From Devosia sp. Root413D1 (GTDB taxonomy: Bacteria; Pseudomonadota; Alphaproteobacteria; Rhizobiales; Devosiaceae), in NCBI RefSeq assembly GCF_001425235.1, contig NZ_LMEA01000001.1, positions 471,855-535,854 of the forward strand: a stretch of DNA of 64,000 bases, written 5' to 3'. Numbering within the stretch: the stretch's first letter is position 1; each line of letters starts with the position of its first letter. Below the pieces are notes generated by a model. It saw only the letters and a list, made by a program, of their open reading frames with translations. It was not told the DNA's origin and made no database searches. A program made the position numbers and the translations under genes. Shown here in pieces: positions 28,157 to 38,172 of this stretch.

Positions 28157-28834
28157 CTAGGGCTTCTCCCAGGTCAGCGCTTCCGCCGCCGCCCCGAGCC
28201 CGCCCAGCGCCGCCTTGAGGTCGGCAACCATCGGATCCGGACCGCAGAGGTAAAAGTTCTGGCTGATGTCGTGCACGTGGCGCTTGAGGAAGGCCTCGTC
28301 GATCCGCGCGTGCAGGACCCCCGTAGCATTTGGCTCGTCGGTGACCGTCCAGGTGACCTCGAGCCCCGCCATCGCTTCGAACTCGTCGCGCAGGATAATA
28401 TCTTCGGCCTTGCGGTTGGACGCGATCAGCCGATGGCCGGCGAGCTTACCGTCCTGGTGGAGCTGACGCAGGATGGCGATGAATGGCGTCACCCCGGCGC
28501 CGCCGGCAATAAAGGTGCCCGGCCCCTTGTAGGTGATGGTGCCCCACGGGTCGCGCAGCACCAGCTTCTGGCCGGGGCCGTAACCGAACAGCCGCTCGGT
28601 CATGCCGTCGCCGCCGGTGTTGAAGTAGCTCTTGATGGTGAACTCGAGATCGTCCCAGTCGTTGAGCGCGGTGAAGGTGAAGGGGTGCTTCTTGTCGCGC
28701 CAACCCTCCTCATCGAGCGACAGCTCGGTGGCCTGACCCGGTTCGAACCGGTAGCCGGCGGGCTTTTCCAGCACGTAGCGGCGCACATTATGCGTCACCT
28801 GCTGAATATTTAGGATTCTCACGGTGTGGTGCAC
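28157..28834 (-). CDS. FAD-binding oxidoreductase of the ferredoxin reductase family
   Basis: A 225-residue NAD(P)H/flavin reductase lacking a ferredoxin domain. An FAD-binding barrel comes first (HPFTFTALNDWDD in place of the RxYS/T motif, about residues 50-62), then the nucleotide-binding domain with GGAGVTPFIAIL (about 112-123) and LCGPDPMVADLKAAL near the C-terminus. An electron-transfer role, for example for a cytochrome or flavodoxin, is likely but the partner is not in the window. The start is a GTG at 28834 with aaggag 7 bases upstream. Confidence 0.85.
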   Translation of the reverse strand: MHHTVRILNIQQVTHNVRRYVLEKPAGYRFEPGQATELSLDEEGWRDKKHPFTFTALNDWDDLEFTIKSYFNTGGDGMTERLFGYGPGQKLVLRDPWGTITYKGPGTFIAGGAGVTPFIAILRQLHQDGKLAGHRLIASNRKAEDIILRDEFEAMAGLEVTWTVTDEPNATGVLHARIDEAFLKRHVHDISQNFYLCGPDPMVADLKAALGGLGAAAEALTWEKP

Positions 28835-29127
28835 GACACGTCTCCTTGTCGCTCTGAGACGCTGAAAATGCGCCGCCGGTTCCCATCAAACCATGGTCAA
28901 TCGGCGCGCAAAATCATCCTCAAAGCCAGCTTCCACCAATGGTTTCCTTTAGGCAACCAACCCCCCTCGAGGGAGGTGGGTTTCTCACAAGATGGTGGCA
29001 TTCCCTGGTGTAACCCTCTGCACGCATTATCGAATTTCAAGGGCCATGAGTGCAGATTTAGTGCCTTGCGAGTTGGCCGGTGGAGTCCGATCTCCCTGTT
29101 GTCCAGAAAACGAAAGGGACATGAAAA
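28835..29127. other. 293-base gap between divergent genes
   Basis: No gene is supported. There is a hairpin at 28959-28982 (aaccc...gggtt with inner C/G pairing) followed by ttctc, which is too weak to call a terminator. The rest presumably holds the promoters of the flanking divergent genes. Base composition is less GC-rich than the surroundings near 28865-29060. Confidence 0.4.
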
Positions 29128-29478
29128 ATGAAGACTTCTGCTCTTGGCCTTGCCGCTCTGCTCGTCGTCGGCGGTCTCTCGGTTCCCGCCTTTGCGGCGT
29201 CTGAGGATTCCAGCTTCGACAGCGACTTCCTGGTGACCCAGCTCAACCAGAAGGGCATTGCAGCCACCGACGTGTACGAGAACACCGACAACGTCATCCG
29301 CGCCGTGGTCAAGCAGGCCGACGGTTCCTCGACCTTCGAGTACTTCTACAAGGATACGCTGACCCCGGTGAAGGCTTCGGTGGGCGGTAACACCCGCGTG
29401 CTGAGCAAGGTTGACACTGGCGCCCGCAAGGCTCCGGTCAACGAGGGCTCGCTCCTCGTCGATAACTTCTTCGACTGA
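29128..29478 (+). CDS. Hypothetical small secreted protein
   Basis: A 116-residue protein with a signal peptide (MKTSALGLAALLVVGGLS, cleavage after AFA at about residue 23). The mature 93 residues are acidic near the start (SEDSSFDSDFLVTQLNQKG) and contain VYENTDNVIRAVVKQADG and FEYFYKDTLTPV, a layout reminiscent of PepSY-like or DUF-type periplasmic proteins but without a firm match. A ribosome binding site aaaggga lies just upstream. The codon use (frequent GTC, AAG, GAC) suggests good expression. Confidence 0.75.
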   Translation: MKTSALGLAALLVVGGLSVPAFAASEDSSFDSDFLVTQLNQKGIAATDVYENTDNVIRAVVKQADGSSTFEYFYKDTLTPVKASVGGNTRVLSKVDTGARKAPVNEGSLLVDNFFD

Positions 29479-29489
29479 TGACGACCCCC

Positions 29490-29520
29490 CGAGCCGGCGG
29501 GCTACGTGCCTGCCGGCTCG
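29490..29520 (+). terminator. GC-rich hairpin after the small secreted protein gene
   Basis: Stem cgagccggc (29490-29498) / gccggctcg (29512-29520), starting 12 bases after the stop codon. No T-run follows, so it may stabilise the 3' end and not terminate by itself. Confidence 0.45.
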
Positions 29521-29543
29521 CTGATCCCGGGCAAACTGCCGTC

Positions 29544-29590
29544 GAGCGCTTTCAGGAAAAGTTGTGAGACTTTCTACCTTGAAAGCGTGA
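29544..29590. repeat. Family 3 repeat, partial copy
   Basis: Contains gagcgctttcaggaaaagtt, shared exactly with the copy at 46988, followed by a gaaagcg complement of its start. It lies between convergent genes. Confidence 0.6.
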
Positions 29591-29610
29591 CAGAGGCTAA
29601 GACCCGGGGA

Positions 29611-30018
29611 TCAACGGCCGGTGCTGATCCGCAGCACCGGAGGCTCGAGCTGATCGGCGTCACGGGCGTCGAACAGCTGCCGCGCCTCCAGCACCCGATG
29701 CCAGTGGCGCGCCGCAAAAGCCTCGAAGGCCTCGAAAGCTTTCAGCGCCTCGGCACCGAGCTCGGTGAGCGCATAATCGACCCGCGGCGGTATCGTCGCA
29801 TAGCTGGTGCGGCTGACGAAGCCATCGCGTTCCAGCGCCCTGAGACTTGATGTCAGGGCTTTCTGCGAAATGCTGCCGATCTCACGCTGCAGCTCGGAAA
29901 ACCGCAGTGTGTCATGCCTGAGATGCAGCACAACGGTCAGCGTCCACTTGCTGTTTCGAGTGGTCAAGAGTTCCTCGATCACGGCTTGGTTGACGGGCGA
30001 ACGGTTCTGCTGACGCAT
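29611..30018 (-). CDS. HxlR-family winged-helix transcriptional regulator
   Basis: A 135-residue regulator of the HxlR/MarR-like group: NSKWTLTVVLHLRHDTLRFSELQ and SISQKALTSSLRALERDGFV form the helix-turn-helix, and PRVDYALTELGAEALKA the typical C-terminal block. There is no conserved redox cysteine visible. ATG at 30018 gives the standard length; upstream in-frame codons to 30075 are not needed. No obvious target gene is divergent from it: the upstream neighbour is a repeat element and trmB. Confidence 0.85.
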   Translation of the reverse strand: MRQQNRSPVNQAVIEELLTTRNSKWTLTVVLHLRHDTLRFSELQREIGSISQKALTSSLRALERDGFVSRTSYATIPPRVDYALTELGAEALKAFEAFEAFAARHWHRVLEARQLFDARDADQLEPPVLRISTGR

Positions 30019-30189
30019 ACGCCAACTCCACGCACAATGGTGGCCAGCCGTTACCGGATGGCGCGAGATCCCCATCGTCGCATATCGTTCACGAGGCGCC
30101 GTTTACCAGAGGCAGCGGCCAGATTTCAGTGCTCGGTTGCCTGAACGTTCTATTAACGCTCGGCAGGTGAGGGCGGGCCTGCAGCGTTC

Positions 30190-30297
30190 TAGAGCATGTC
30201 TCCCGAAAGCGGGCGCCGGTTTCGGGACAAAGACATGCGTGAAAACAAAGAGCTAAAGCGCACAGAGCGAATCCTGGAGATCGCGACGCGCTTTAGC
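30190..30297. repeat. Family 3 repeat, long copy overlapping the trmB stop
   Basis: Contains agagcatgtct and its complement agacatgc around a cccgaaagcggg / ggtttcggg core, then an A-rich part and gctaaagcg / cgctttagc inverted ends near 30252 and 30290. The trmB stop codon (30293-30295) is inside the right end. Confidence 0.65.
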
Positions 30298-31003
30298 GGC
30301 GTCGGAAGCTCAGATAGAAGCTGGTGGTCCGGCCGGCAGCGCGGGCCTTTTCTTCGTATCGCGTCGGCTCCCAGCCAGCATAAGGCTCGTGCCAGACTCG
30401 CGGTCGCTCCGGCGCGAAAATGAAGTCGGGCGCGCGCAAAATATGCGCCAGCGTCCAGTTCGCGTAGTCCTCGATATCGGTGGCGAAGCGAAACGGTGCG
30501 CCGGGCTTCAGGGTCCGCCCGAGTTGCGCGAGCGTCAGAGGCGAGATGAAGCGCCGCTTGTGGTGGCGGGTCTTCGGCCACGGATCGGGATAGAGCAAAA
30601 AGGCGCCATCGAGGCTGGCGTCGGGCAGCTTCTGCAACAGCTTCAGCGCGTCGTCGGTGTAGAGCCGGATATTGCCGAGCTCCTCCTCGTCGATCTGCTG
30701 CAGCAGTTTGGCGATGCCGCCGGAGAACACCTCGCAGCCGATATAGCCGGTATCCCGATGGCGGCTGGCTTCGAGCGACAGGTGTTCGCCTCCGCCATAG
30801 CCGATCTCGATCTCGCGCCGTCTCGCCTCGGGGAACAGCGCCGTGGGATCGAGCACCTCATCGCCGAGCGCGATCTCCAGTTCAGGCAGCAACTCCTTGA
30901 ACAGCTGGTCCTGCCCCTTGTGCAGGCGCTTGCCCGAGCGCCGGCCGAAAAAGGCTCGCGGCTCGCCATCGACGTTGAGGGGATGGTGGGGTTTGGAGGT
31001 CAT
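30293..31003 (-). CDS. trmB: tRNA (guanine-N7-)-methyltransferase TrmB
   Basis: A 236-residue SAM-dependent methyltransferase that forms m7G46 in tRNA variable loops. Signatures are IEIGYGGGEHL (SAM-binding motif I variant), GCEVFSGGIAKLLQ and FLLYPDPWPKTRHHKRR. The ATG at 31003 is preferred over a frame starting at 31018. It is downstream of metK, which makes its cofactor; a terminator-like hairpin stands between them. The last codon and stop come from an inserted repeat element. Confidence 0.95.
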   Translation of the reverse strand: MTSKPHHPLNVDGEPRAFFGRRSGKRLHKGQDQLFKELLPELEIALGDEVLDPTALFPEARRREIEIGYGGGEHLSLEASRHRDTGYIGCEVFSGGIAKLLQQIDEEELGNIRLYTDDALKLLQKLPDASLDGAFLLYPDPWPKTRHHKRRFISPLTLAQLGRTLKPGAPFRFATDIEDYANWTLAHILRAPDFIFAPERPRVWHEPYAGWEPTRYEEKARAAGRTTSFYLSFRRR

Positions 31004-31039
31004 GGGGTCCACTAGCACGGCGTTCCGGCCCCGGCTGCC

Positions 31040-31069
31040 AAAAACAGCAATCCCCGCTTTCGCGGGGAT
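31040..31069 (-). terminator. Terminator-like hairpin after metK
   Basis: Read on the - strand, stem atccccgc (31069-31062) and its complement (31057-31050) with a 4-base loop is followed after 5 bases by five T's (31044-31040). It is between metK and trmB and resembles one half of the family 2 repeat. Confidence 0.6.
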
Positions 31070-31109
31070 GGCCTGGTTGATTGGAGGAGTCTGCGTAGCG
31101 CCGAAGTCG

Positions 31110-32375
<1,266 letters not shown>

Positions 32376-32398
32376 GGCGAAACCCCCGAAAATTGGTC

Positions 32399-32418
32399 AA
32401 AAAGTGCGAAATTCGCAC
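32399..32418 (-). terminator. Small hairpin with T-run between lnt and metK
   Basis: The palindrome gtgcgaaattcgcac (32404-32418) on the - strand is followed by five T's (32403-32399). The stem is only about 5 bp with a workable loop, so it could be a weak terminator after lnt or a metK leader element. Confidence 0.35.
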
Positions 32419-32507
32419 AGTTGAGCGGTGTTTTGCCACTCGGGCATCGCGCGGTCAAGTCATATAAAGGAAGCTTTATGTCCCCCAGGGGCGCTGTTGC
32501 AGAAAAT

Positions 32508-34121
32508 TCATGCGATGCGACGCGGGCGCCGCGCCGCAACCAGCGAGCCGAGGATGCCGAGAACCACCGCTACCCAGAACGGCAAGTCGCCGATCCGGTT
32601 GAACAGCGTGCCGCCGGGCAGCGGCTCGGACGGCACCACGTCGAGCACCCCGACCTGCTCCTCGGCCAGTTGCGCGACGACGCGGCCGAGTGGATCGACG
32701 CTCAGCGTCACCCCGGTATTGGCGGCGCGCAGCATCGGCAGCCCGGTCTCGACGGCCCGCATCCGGGCATGGTGGGCGTGCTGGGCCGGGCCGATCGAAC
32801 CCATGAACCAGGCATCGTTGGTGACGTTGAGGATGAATTGCGCCTGCGCGGGGTCGCCGATATCGCCGGGGAACACCGCCTCGTAGCAGACCAGCGCCAG
32901 GAATGGCGGCGTGCCAGGCGGCGTCATCAGCCGGCGGCCGTCGCCGGCGGCCCAGCCATTGGTGCCCGGCACGAACTGGTTGATGCCGAACAGCCGCCAG
33001 AAACTCTGGAACGGCAGATATTCGCCGAACGGCACCAGGTGCGATTTGTCGTAGCTCGCCACCACCTCGCCACTGCTGTCGATGGCGAGGATGGAGTTGT
33101 AGCCCGGGTTGTCGGGGATCGGCAGGCCGTCGTCGCCGATCGGTTCGCGCGGCGCGCCGGTGAGCAGCAGCGTGGTGTCGGGCAGCATGCGGGCGATGCG
33201 GGCGATGCCATCGGGGTAGTTGGTAAGGAAGAACGGAAACACCGATTCCGGCCACACCAGGTGGGTGATGCCGCTGAGACCCGGATCGGCGGGGGTCAGC
33301 TTGCTTTCGGAGAGGCCGATCAGCTGGTTGATGATCGCATCGGGATCGGCCACCGACCAGTCGGCGTGCTCGAGCACCATCGGCTGCACCATGCGCACCT
33401 TCATATCGGTGCGCGCCGTGAGGGTGGTGCTGGTGAGCCGCCAGTTGCCATAGGCGACCTGCGCCGCGATCAGCGCGATGGCGAGAAAGATCGGGATCAG
33501 CCGGCGCACCAGCCCGCGCTGGTCGGCCGGCCAGATCAGCGCCGGCGTCATGGCGATCAGTGCGGCGATGAAGGTGAGCCCATAGCTGCCGACCACCGAA
33601 GCGAGCTGCAGCATCTCGTCATTGGCGGTCAGCGCGTAGCCGATGAGATCGAACGGAAAGCCCGAGAACAGGTGCCCGCGCCCCCATTCGGCCAGCGCCA
33701 GGAAGCTGGCCAGGGTGACGATACGAAAGGCGCCGCCCGACCAGACGAGGTGCGCCAGTGCGCTGCCCAACCCCCAGAAGATGGCGAGAATTGCTGCCAG
33801 CCCGACGATGGCGAACGGCATCAGGATGAGGAAGACGCCGCCTTCCTGGAGGAACGCCGCGCCCAGCCAGTGCAGCGCCACCGTGAAATAGCCGAGCCCG
33901 AAGCCAAAGCCGATCTGGAATGCCGGGCCGACCAGCCGGCGCCATTGCCGCCGATGTTCCGCGCCATCGAGCGCCCAGACCCAGACGGGAAGGGCAAGGA
34001 ACAGCGCCGGCAGGAGGAAGAACGGAGGCACCGAAGCCGCCGCGATCGCCCCGGCCACGACGACGATGAGGAAGCGTCGCCAGCCATGGCTCAGCATCAC
34101 GGTCTCGGCCAGCCAGGTCAT
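32508..34121 (-). CDS. lnt: Apolipoprotein N-acyltransferase
   Basis: A 537-residue inner-membrane enzyme adding the third acyl chain to lipoproteins. About eight N-terminal hydrophobic segments (residues 15-225) precede a nitrilase-like periplasmic domain in which the Glu-Lys-Cys triad is visible: E292 in LVWPESVFP, K359 in YDKSHLVPFGEY and C412 in LVCYEAVFP. A final hydrophobic segment (LPFWVAVVLGILGSLVAA) anchors the C-terminus. It belongs to the miaB-trmB gene series; a divergent serine hydrolase separates it from corC. Confidence 0.96.
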   Translation of the reverse strand: MTWLAETVMLSHGWRRFLIVVVAGAIAAASVPPFFLLPALFLALPVWVWALDGAEHRRQWRRLVGPAFQIGFGFGLGYFTVALHWLGAAFLQEGGVFLILMPFAIVGLAAILAIFWGLGSALAHLVWSGGAFRIVTLASFLALAEWGRGHLFSGFPFDLIGYALTANDEMLQLASVVGSYGLTFIAALIAMTPALIWPADQRGLVRRLIPIFLAIALIAAQVAYGNWRLTSTTLTARTDMKVRMVQPMVLEHADWSVADPDAIINQLIGLSESKLTPADPGLSGITHLVWPESVFPFFLTNYPDGIARIARMLPDTTLLLTGAPREPIGDDGLPIPDNPGYNSILAIDSSGEVVASYDKSHLVPFGEYLPFQSFWRLFGINQFVPGTNGWAAGDGRRLMTPPGTPPFLALVCYEAVFPGDIGDPAQAQFILNVTNDAWFMGSIGPAQHAHHARMRAVETGLPMLRAANTGVTLSVDPLGRVVAQLAEEQVGVLDVVPSEPLPGGTLFNRIGDLPFWVAVVLGILGSLVAARRPRRIA

Positions 34122-34275
34122 GCGGCGCTCGAATCACAGGGCATGTGGCAAGGTCGCGAGGTGGGCGCGCCGGGTCAAGTCGGCAGCGCCCCAGTGGCCA
34201 GCGCTAGCGCAACCGTGATCAAGCGACGAGCCCGGCCGTGCCCCAGCATCGGTTGACAGAACAAGGGAGACGACG

Positions 34276-35325
34276 GTGACGAACTGGGAACGGGCAACGC
34301 CCGAAGCGGCGGGCTTTGCCGCCAACCTCGAGCGGAAGCTGGCGGCGGGCTTCGAATCGGGGCTCCTGCTGCCCATTCACGCCCTGCTGGTGAGCCGCGC
34401 CGGCAAGCTGGTGCTCGAGCAGTATTTCGAAGGCGAAGACGAAAGCTGGGGTGATTCGTTGGGCCGCGTGCAGTTCGGGCCGGAGGTGCTGCACGACCTC
34501 CGCTCGGTGACCAAGAGCATTGTCGGGCTGCTCTATGGCATCGCGCTCGAGCGCGGCCTCGTGCCGGCGCTCGATGCGCCGGTGATCGACGGCTTCCCCG
34601 AATATCCCGATCTCGTCGCCGATCCCGAGCGGCGCAAGGTGACGGTGGCGCATACCCTCAACATGACCATGGGCATGGAGTGGGACGAGAACAAACCCTA
34701 TACCGACCCGACCAATTCCGAGATCGCCATGGAAATGGCGCCGGATCGCTACCGCTTCATTCTCGATCGGCCGATCACCGGCGCACCGGGTGAGAAATGG
34801 GTCTATTCCGGCGGCGCCGTGGCGCTGATCGGTGCGCTGATCGAACGCGGCTCCGGCCAGAAGCTCCCCGACTTCGCGCGTGAAGCGCTGTTCGCGCCGC
34901 TCGGCATCACCGGTTTCTACTGGATGGCGGGAAGCGACGGCGTGGTGTCGCCGGCCTCCGGCCTCCGCCTCACCGCACCGGACCTGTTGCGGATCGGCGC
35001 CATGCTGATCGATGGCGGGCGCCACGAAGGCCGGCAGGTGGTGCCGGCGGCGTGGATCGAAGCCTCATGGACGCCCGCCATCCAGACCTGGGACGGGCTG
35101 GGCTATGGCCGGCTCTGGTACATCCACGAAGCGCCGGCGCCCGGCTACGACAAGCCGCTGCGCTGGGTCGGCGCCTTCGGCAATGGCGGCCAGCGGCTCT
35201 GGCTGGCCCCCGAAGCCGGCATCGCCTGCGTCATCAATGCGGGCGACTACAACAAGTTCGATCGCTGGGTAACGCCGGTGCGGATCTGGCGCGAGATCGT
35301 GGTGGGGAATCTGGAGCGGGCCTGA
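34276..35325 (+). CDS. Serine hydrolase of the beta-lactamase class C / EstB-like family
   Basis: A 349-residue cytoplasmic protein (no signal peptide). The SxxK catalytic motif is S77-V-T-K80 in LRSVTKSIVGLLYG and the second motif is Y177-S-G in KWVYSGGAVALIG; a GNGGQRLWL segment replaces the KTG motif. Such proteins are usually esterases or D-aminopeptidases; beta-lactam hydrolysis is unlikely without export. Start is GTG at 34276 with ggaga upstream. It is on the opposite strand from the conserved series and splits corC from lnt, so it looks inserted. Confidence 0.85.
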   Translation: MTNWERATPEAAGFAANLERKLAAGFESGLLLPIHALLVSRAGKLVLEQYFEGEDESWGDSLGRVQFGPEVLHDLRSVTKSIVGLLYGIALERGLVPALDAPVIDGFPEYPDLVADPERRKVTVAHTLNMTMGMEWDENKPYTDPTNSEIAMEMAPDRYRFILDRPITGAPGEKWVYSGGAVALIGALIERGSGQKLPDFAREALFAPLGITGFYWMAGSDGVVSPASGLRLTAPDLLRIGAMLIDGGRHEGRQVVPAAWIEASWTPAIQTWDGLGYGRLWYIHEAPAPGYDKPLRWVGAFGNGGQRLWLAPEAGIACVINAGDYNKFDRWVTPVRIWREIVVGNLERA

Positions 35326-35387
35326 GGGGTAGGACGGCCGGATCGCTTCACGAGGGTGGGGGGCTCGGCCGTTGACCCACCCACCGG

Positions 35388-35467
35388 ATGTCATCCCAGC
35401 GAAAGCTGGGACCCATTTTACAGCCCGCGCCAGAGGAGAGTTGGGTCCCAGCTTTCGCTGGGATGAC
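35388..35467. repeat. Family 2 repeat: paired inverted palindromes
   Basis: gtcatcccagcgaaagctgg at 35388-35408 and its inverted copy at about 35447-35467, with about 35 bases between; the same composite as 17453-17531. It lies between convergent genes. Confidence 0.8.
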
Positions 35468-35543
35468 AACCGTGGTTGGGGATAGCACTGTGGTCTCTAA
35501 TCCACCGTCGCTAGCCGTCAGCCCCGCGGCCTCCGGGTGACGC

Positions 35544-36593
35544 CTACTCCGCCGCCGGCGCCGGCGTATCCTCCGGCGCCTTCGCCACCGGCGGCTTGGG
35601 CGGCCGCGGTTTCGGTTGCTTCAGCCGCTTGATCTTGACGCGTTTGACCTGCCGGCTGTCGGCCTGCAGGATTTCGAACTCGAACCCCTTGATGCCGTTG
35701 ACGTGCTCGCCCTTGGCCGGGACGTGGCCGGCCAGTTCGAACACCAGGCCGCCCAGCGTATCGACTTCGTCGGCATGGCTGCCGGGGTCGAAATCCGGGC
35801 CGATCACCTCCCGCACTTCCTCGAGTTCGGCGCGGGCCGAAGCGATGAAGACGTTGGAGTTGACCTTGCGCACCAGCGCCACGTCGTCGTCGTGCTCGTC
35901 CTCGATCTCGCCGACCACCGCTTCGAGCAGGTCCTCGATGGTGACGAGGCCGTCGGTGCCGCCATACTCGTCGATGACCACGGCCATGTGCACGCGTTTG
36001 AGCTGCATCTGCTGCAACAGGTCGCCCACCGGCATCAGCGGCGGCACGAACAGCACCTGGCGCACCAGGTCGAGCTTTTCGAGCCTACTGCGCAGCGGCG
36101 TCGAAACCAGCTTTACCGGCACCGTCGCTTCGGGGTCGGTCGCCGGCTCGGTGATCCGGCGCAACGCGTCCTTGACGTGGATGAAGCCGGTAATGTTGTC
36201 GAGGCTGTCGGAATAGACCGGCATGCGCGAGTGGCCGACCTGCCGGAAGCGGGTGACCAGCACGCCGAGCGTCTCGGAAGTCTCGATCGCCTCGATATCG
36301 GCGCGCGGGATCATCACGTCCTCGACCCGCTTCTCGGCGAGATCGAGCACGTTCTTCAAAATCGTGCGTTCGGACTGGGTGAAATCGGCGGTGCCGCCAT
36401 TGTTCTCGCTCTCGAGCGCCACCTCGAGGTCATCGCGCAGCGACACGGTGCGCATGGCGATGAGGCCGCGCAGGCGATTCCAGATCTTTTGCCCCCACGT
36501 GACCGCGGGGGCGGGACTAGAAGGAGGCTCGTTGTTGGACTTGGTTTGCGCCGGCTTTTTGGGCGGCGCGGACGGACTGTCGGAGTCGTTCAT
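35544..36593 (-). CDS. CBS-domain/CorC_HlyC transporter-associated protein (TlyC-like)
   Basis: A 349-residue cytoplasmic protein. Two CBS domains (about 95-220: EDVMIPRADIEAIE, GHSRMPVYSDSLDNITGFIHVKD in two pieces, VIDEYGGTDGLVTIEDLLEAVVG) are followed by a CorC_HlyC domain (about 240-315) and a Lys/Pro-rich tail (KPRPPKPPVAKAPED). It lacks the DUF21 membrane domain, as CorC/YbeX does. In many proteobacteria it sits with ybeY, phoH and lnt, as here, and has been linked to ribosome maturation and magnesium/cobalt homeostasis; exact activity uncertain. Confidence 0.9.
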   Translation of the reverse strand: MNDSDSPSAPPKKPAQTKSNNEPPSSPAPAVTWGQKIWNRLRGLIAMRTVSLRDDLEVALESENNGGTADFTQSERTILKNVLDLAEKRVEDVMIPRADIEAIETSETLGVLVTRFRQVGHSRMPVYSDSLDNITGFIHVKDALRRITEPATDPEATVPVKLVSTPLRSRLEKLDLVRQVLFVPPLMPVGDLLQQMQLKRVHMAVVIDEYGGTDGLVTIEDLLEAVVGEIEDEHDDDVALVRKVNSNVFIASARAELEEVREVIGPDFDPGSHADEVDTLGGLVFELAGHVPAKGEHVNGIKGFEFEILQADSRQVKRVKIKRLKQPKPRPPKPPVAKAPEDTPAPAAE

Positions 36594-36637
36594 CGGGTAT
36601 GGCCGCGTGCGGCCTTCAATTCATCGGAGGGTGTAAT

Positions 36638-37111
36638 TTAGCTATCGGCGTAGGGATCGGCAATGCCGAGGCTCGCGAGGATCTCGGTTTCGAGCCCCTC
36701 CATCTCCTCGGCGTCCTCTTCCTCGATATGGTCGTAGCCCAACAGGTGCAGGAAACCGTGCACCACCAAGTGGGTGAAATGCGCTTCAAAGGAAATGCCC
36801 ATCTCCTCGGCCTCCTTCTCCACCGTCTCGCGCGCCAGCGTGATGTCGCCGAGCAGCCCTGAAACCGGCGCGAACGGCTCGATCTGCGGGAAGCTCAAGA
36901 CGTTGGTGGATTTGTCGAAGCCGCGCCACTGCCGGTTGAGCTCGCGCTGCTCGGCATCGTCGGTCAAGACCACCGAGACCTCGGTAACGCCGATGACCTC
37001 GGCTTCCGATTGCTTCAGCGCGGCGCGAATGGCGGTTTCGGCCACGGCCTCAAGGCTCTCGGGCCAGCCCTCCGCGTTGACCGCGAAGGCGATTGATAAT
37101 GGGGCTTGCAT
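36638..37111 (-). CDS. ybeY: Endoribonuclease YbeY (rRNA maturation)
   Basis: A 157-residue UPF0054 metalloprotein. The zinc motif HGFLHLLGYDH has ligands H118, H122 and H128; NVLSFP and GDITLA are also conserved. It takes part in 16S rRNA 3' end maturation and ribosome quality control. The ATG overlaps the phoH stop by one base (TGATG), so translation is coupled to phoH. Confidence 0.96.
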   Translation of the reverse strand: MQAPLSIAFAVNAEGWPESLEAVAETAIRAALKQSEAEVIGVTEVSVVLTDDAEQRELNRQWRGFDKSTNVLSFPQIEPFAPVSGLLGDITLARETVEKEAEEMGISFEAHFTHLVVHGFLHLLGYDHIEEEDAEEMEGLETEILASLGIADPYADS

Positions 37112-38145
37112 CAGGCCTTCGTGTTGTTCTCGGCCAGCCGGCGCGCCGTATCGGCTTCGTAGGCGCGGACGATCCGGCCCACCAGCGCGTGACGGACCAC
37201 GTCCTTATCGTTGAAGCGCGAGATATGCACGCCCTCGACGCCATCGAGCAGGTGCACCGCCTCGATCAGCCCGGATTTCTCGCCGCGCGGCAGGTCGACC
37301 TGGGTCGGATCGCCGGTGACGATCATCTTACTGTTCTCGCCCAGGCGGGTCAGGAACATCTTCATCTGCATCGAGGTGGTGTTCTGCGCTTCGTCGAGGA
37401 TCACCACGGCATTGGCGAGGGTGCGGCCGCGCATGAAGGCCAGCGGCGCCACTTCGATGATGCCCGAGGTGATGCAGCGCTCCACATGTTCGGGGCGCAT
37501 CATGTCATAGAGCGCGTCATAGAGCGGGCGGAGGTACGGATCGACCTTGTCCTTCATGTCGCCGGGCAGGAACCCGAGACGCTCGCCGGCTTCGACAGCC
37601 GGACGGGAAAGGATGATCCGGTTGATATCGCCGCGCTCCAGCAGCGTCGCGGCGTGGGCGACGGCGAGATAGGTCTTGCCGGTACCGGCCGGGCCGACGC
37701 CGAACACCAGTTCGCTCCGGTCCATGGCGCGCATATAGGCGTCCTGCGCCGGAGTGCGCGCGACGATGGTGGCCTTGCGGGTCGCGATCTGCGCCATGCG
37801 CACCCTGCCCTTCTTCTCGAGCGTGGGCAGGCTCAGCTGGCTGTCCTCGGTCTCGATCATGCGGATGACGCCGTCGACGGTCGACACCTCGATCTGCTGG
37901 CCCTCTTCGAGCTGCTCATAGAGCGACTCGAGGACGCGCCGCGCCTGGTCGACGGAAGTGGCGCCGCCTTTCAGCATCACGTGGTTGCCGCGCGGCGTCG
38001 CCTGTACGGACAATCGCTGTTCGATCAAAGCCAGGTGCTGGTCGAAATCGCCGTAGAGTTGCGCGGCGAGCTTGTTGTCTTCGAAGGCGAGTTCAAGCTG
38101 GGAGGACGGGCCGTGGTCGGTAGACGGGGGCAAATGCCTGCTCAA
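37111..38145 (-). CDS. phoH: PhoH-like ATPase
   Basis: A 344-residue PhoH/YbeZ protein. An N-terminal KH-like region (about 15-90, VQATPRGNHVMLKGG) precedes the P-loop domain with GPAGTGKT (151-158), VILDEAQNTT (Walker B) and VTGDPTQVDLP. YbeZ-type proteins are thought to act as an RNA helicase/ATPase with YbeY in ribosome metabolism. It is 27 bases downstream of miaB and coupled to ybeY. Confidence 0.95.
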   Translation of the reverse strand: MSRHLPPSTDHGPSSQLELAFEDNKLAAQLYGDFDQHLALIEQRLSVQATPRGNHVMLKGGATSVDQARRVLESLYEQLEEGQQIEVSTVDGVIRMIETEDSQLSLPTLEKKGRVRMAQIATRKATIVARTPAQDAYMRAMDRSELVFGVGPAGTGKTYLAVAHAATLLERGDINRIILSRPAVEAGERLGFLPGDMKDKVDPYLRPLYDALYDMMRPEHVERCITSGIIEVAPLAFMRGRTLANAVVILDEAQNTTSMQMKMFLTRLGENSKMIVTGDPTQVDLPRGEKSGLIEAVHLLDGVEGVHISRFNDKDVVRHALVGRIVRAYEADTARRLAENNTKA

Positions 38146-38172
38146 ATCTCTGGGGCTCCTAAGGGCGGCCTC

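Noticed and set aside
28959-28982. Terminator in the 28835-29127 gap
   Set aside because: No gene runs into it on either strand and the T-run is poor, so it is recorded only as a hairpin.
28826-29131. Short + strand frame of 101 codons in the gap before the small secreted protein
   Set aside because: No ribosome binding site, it overlaps the divergent reductase start and the next gene, and the product has no coding character.
32376-32507. SAM or SAH riboswitch upstream of metK
   Set aside because: The 132-base leader shows only a small palindrome with a T-run; I could not match a SAM-II or SAM/SAH riboswitch pattern by eye.
34276-35325. Calling the serine hydrolase an antibiotic beta-lactamase
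   Set aside because: It has no signal peptide and lacks a KTG motif, so an esterase or peptidase role is more likely.
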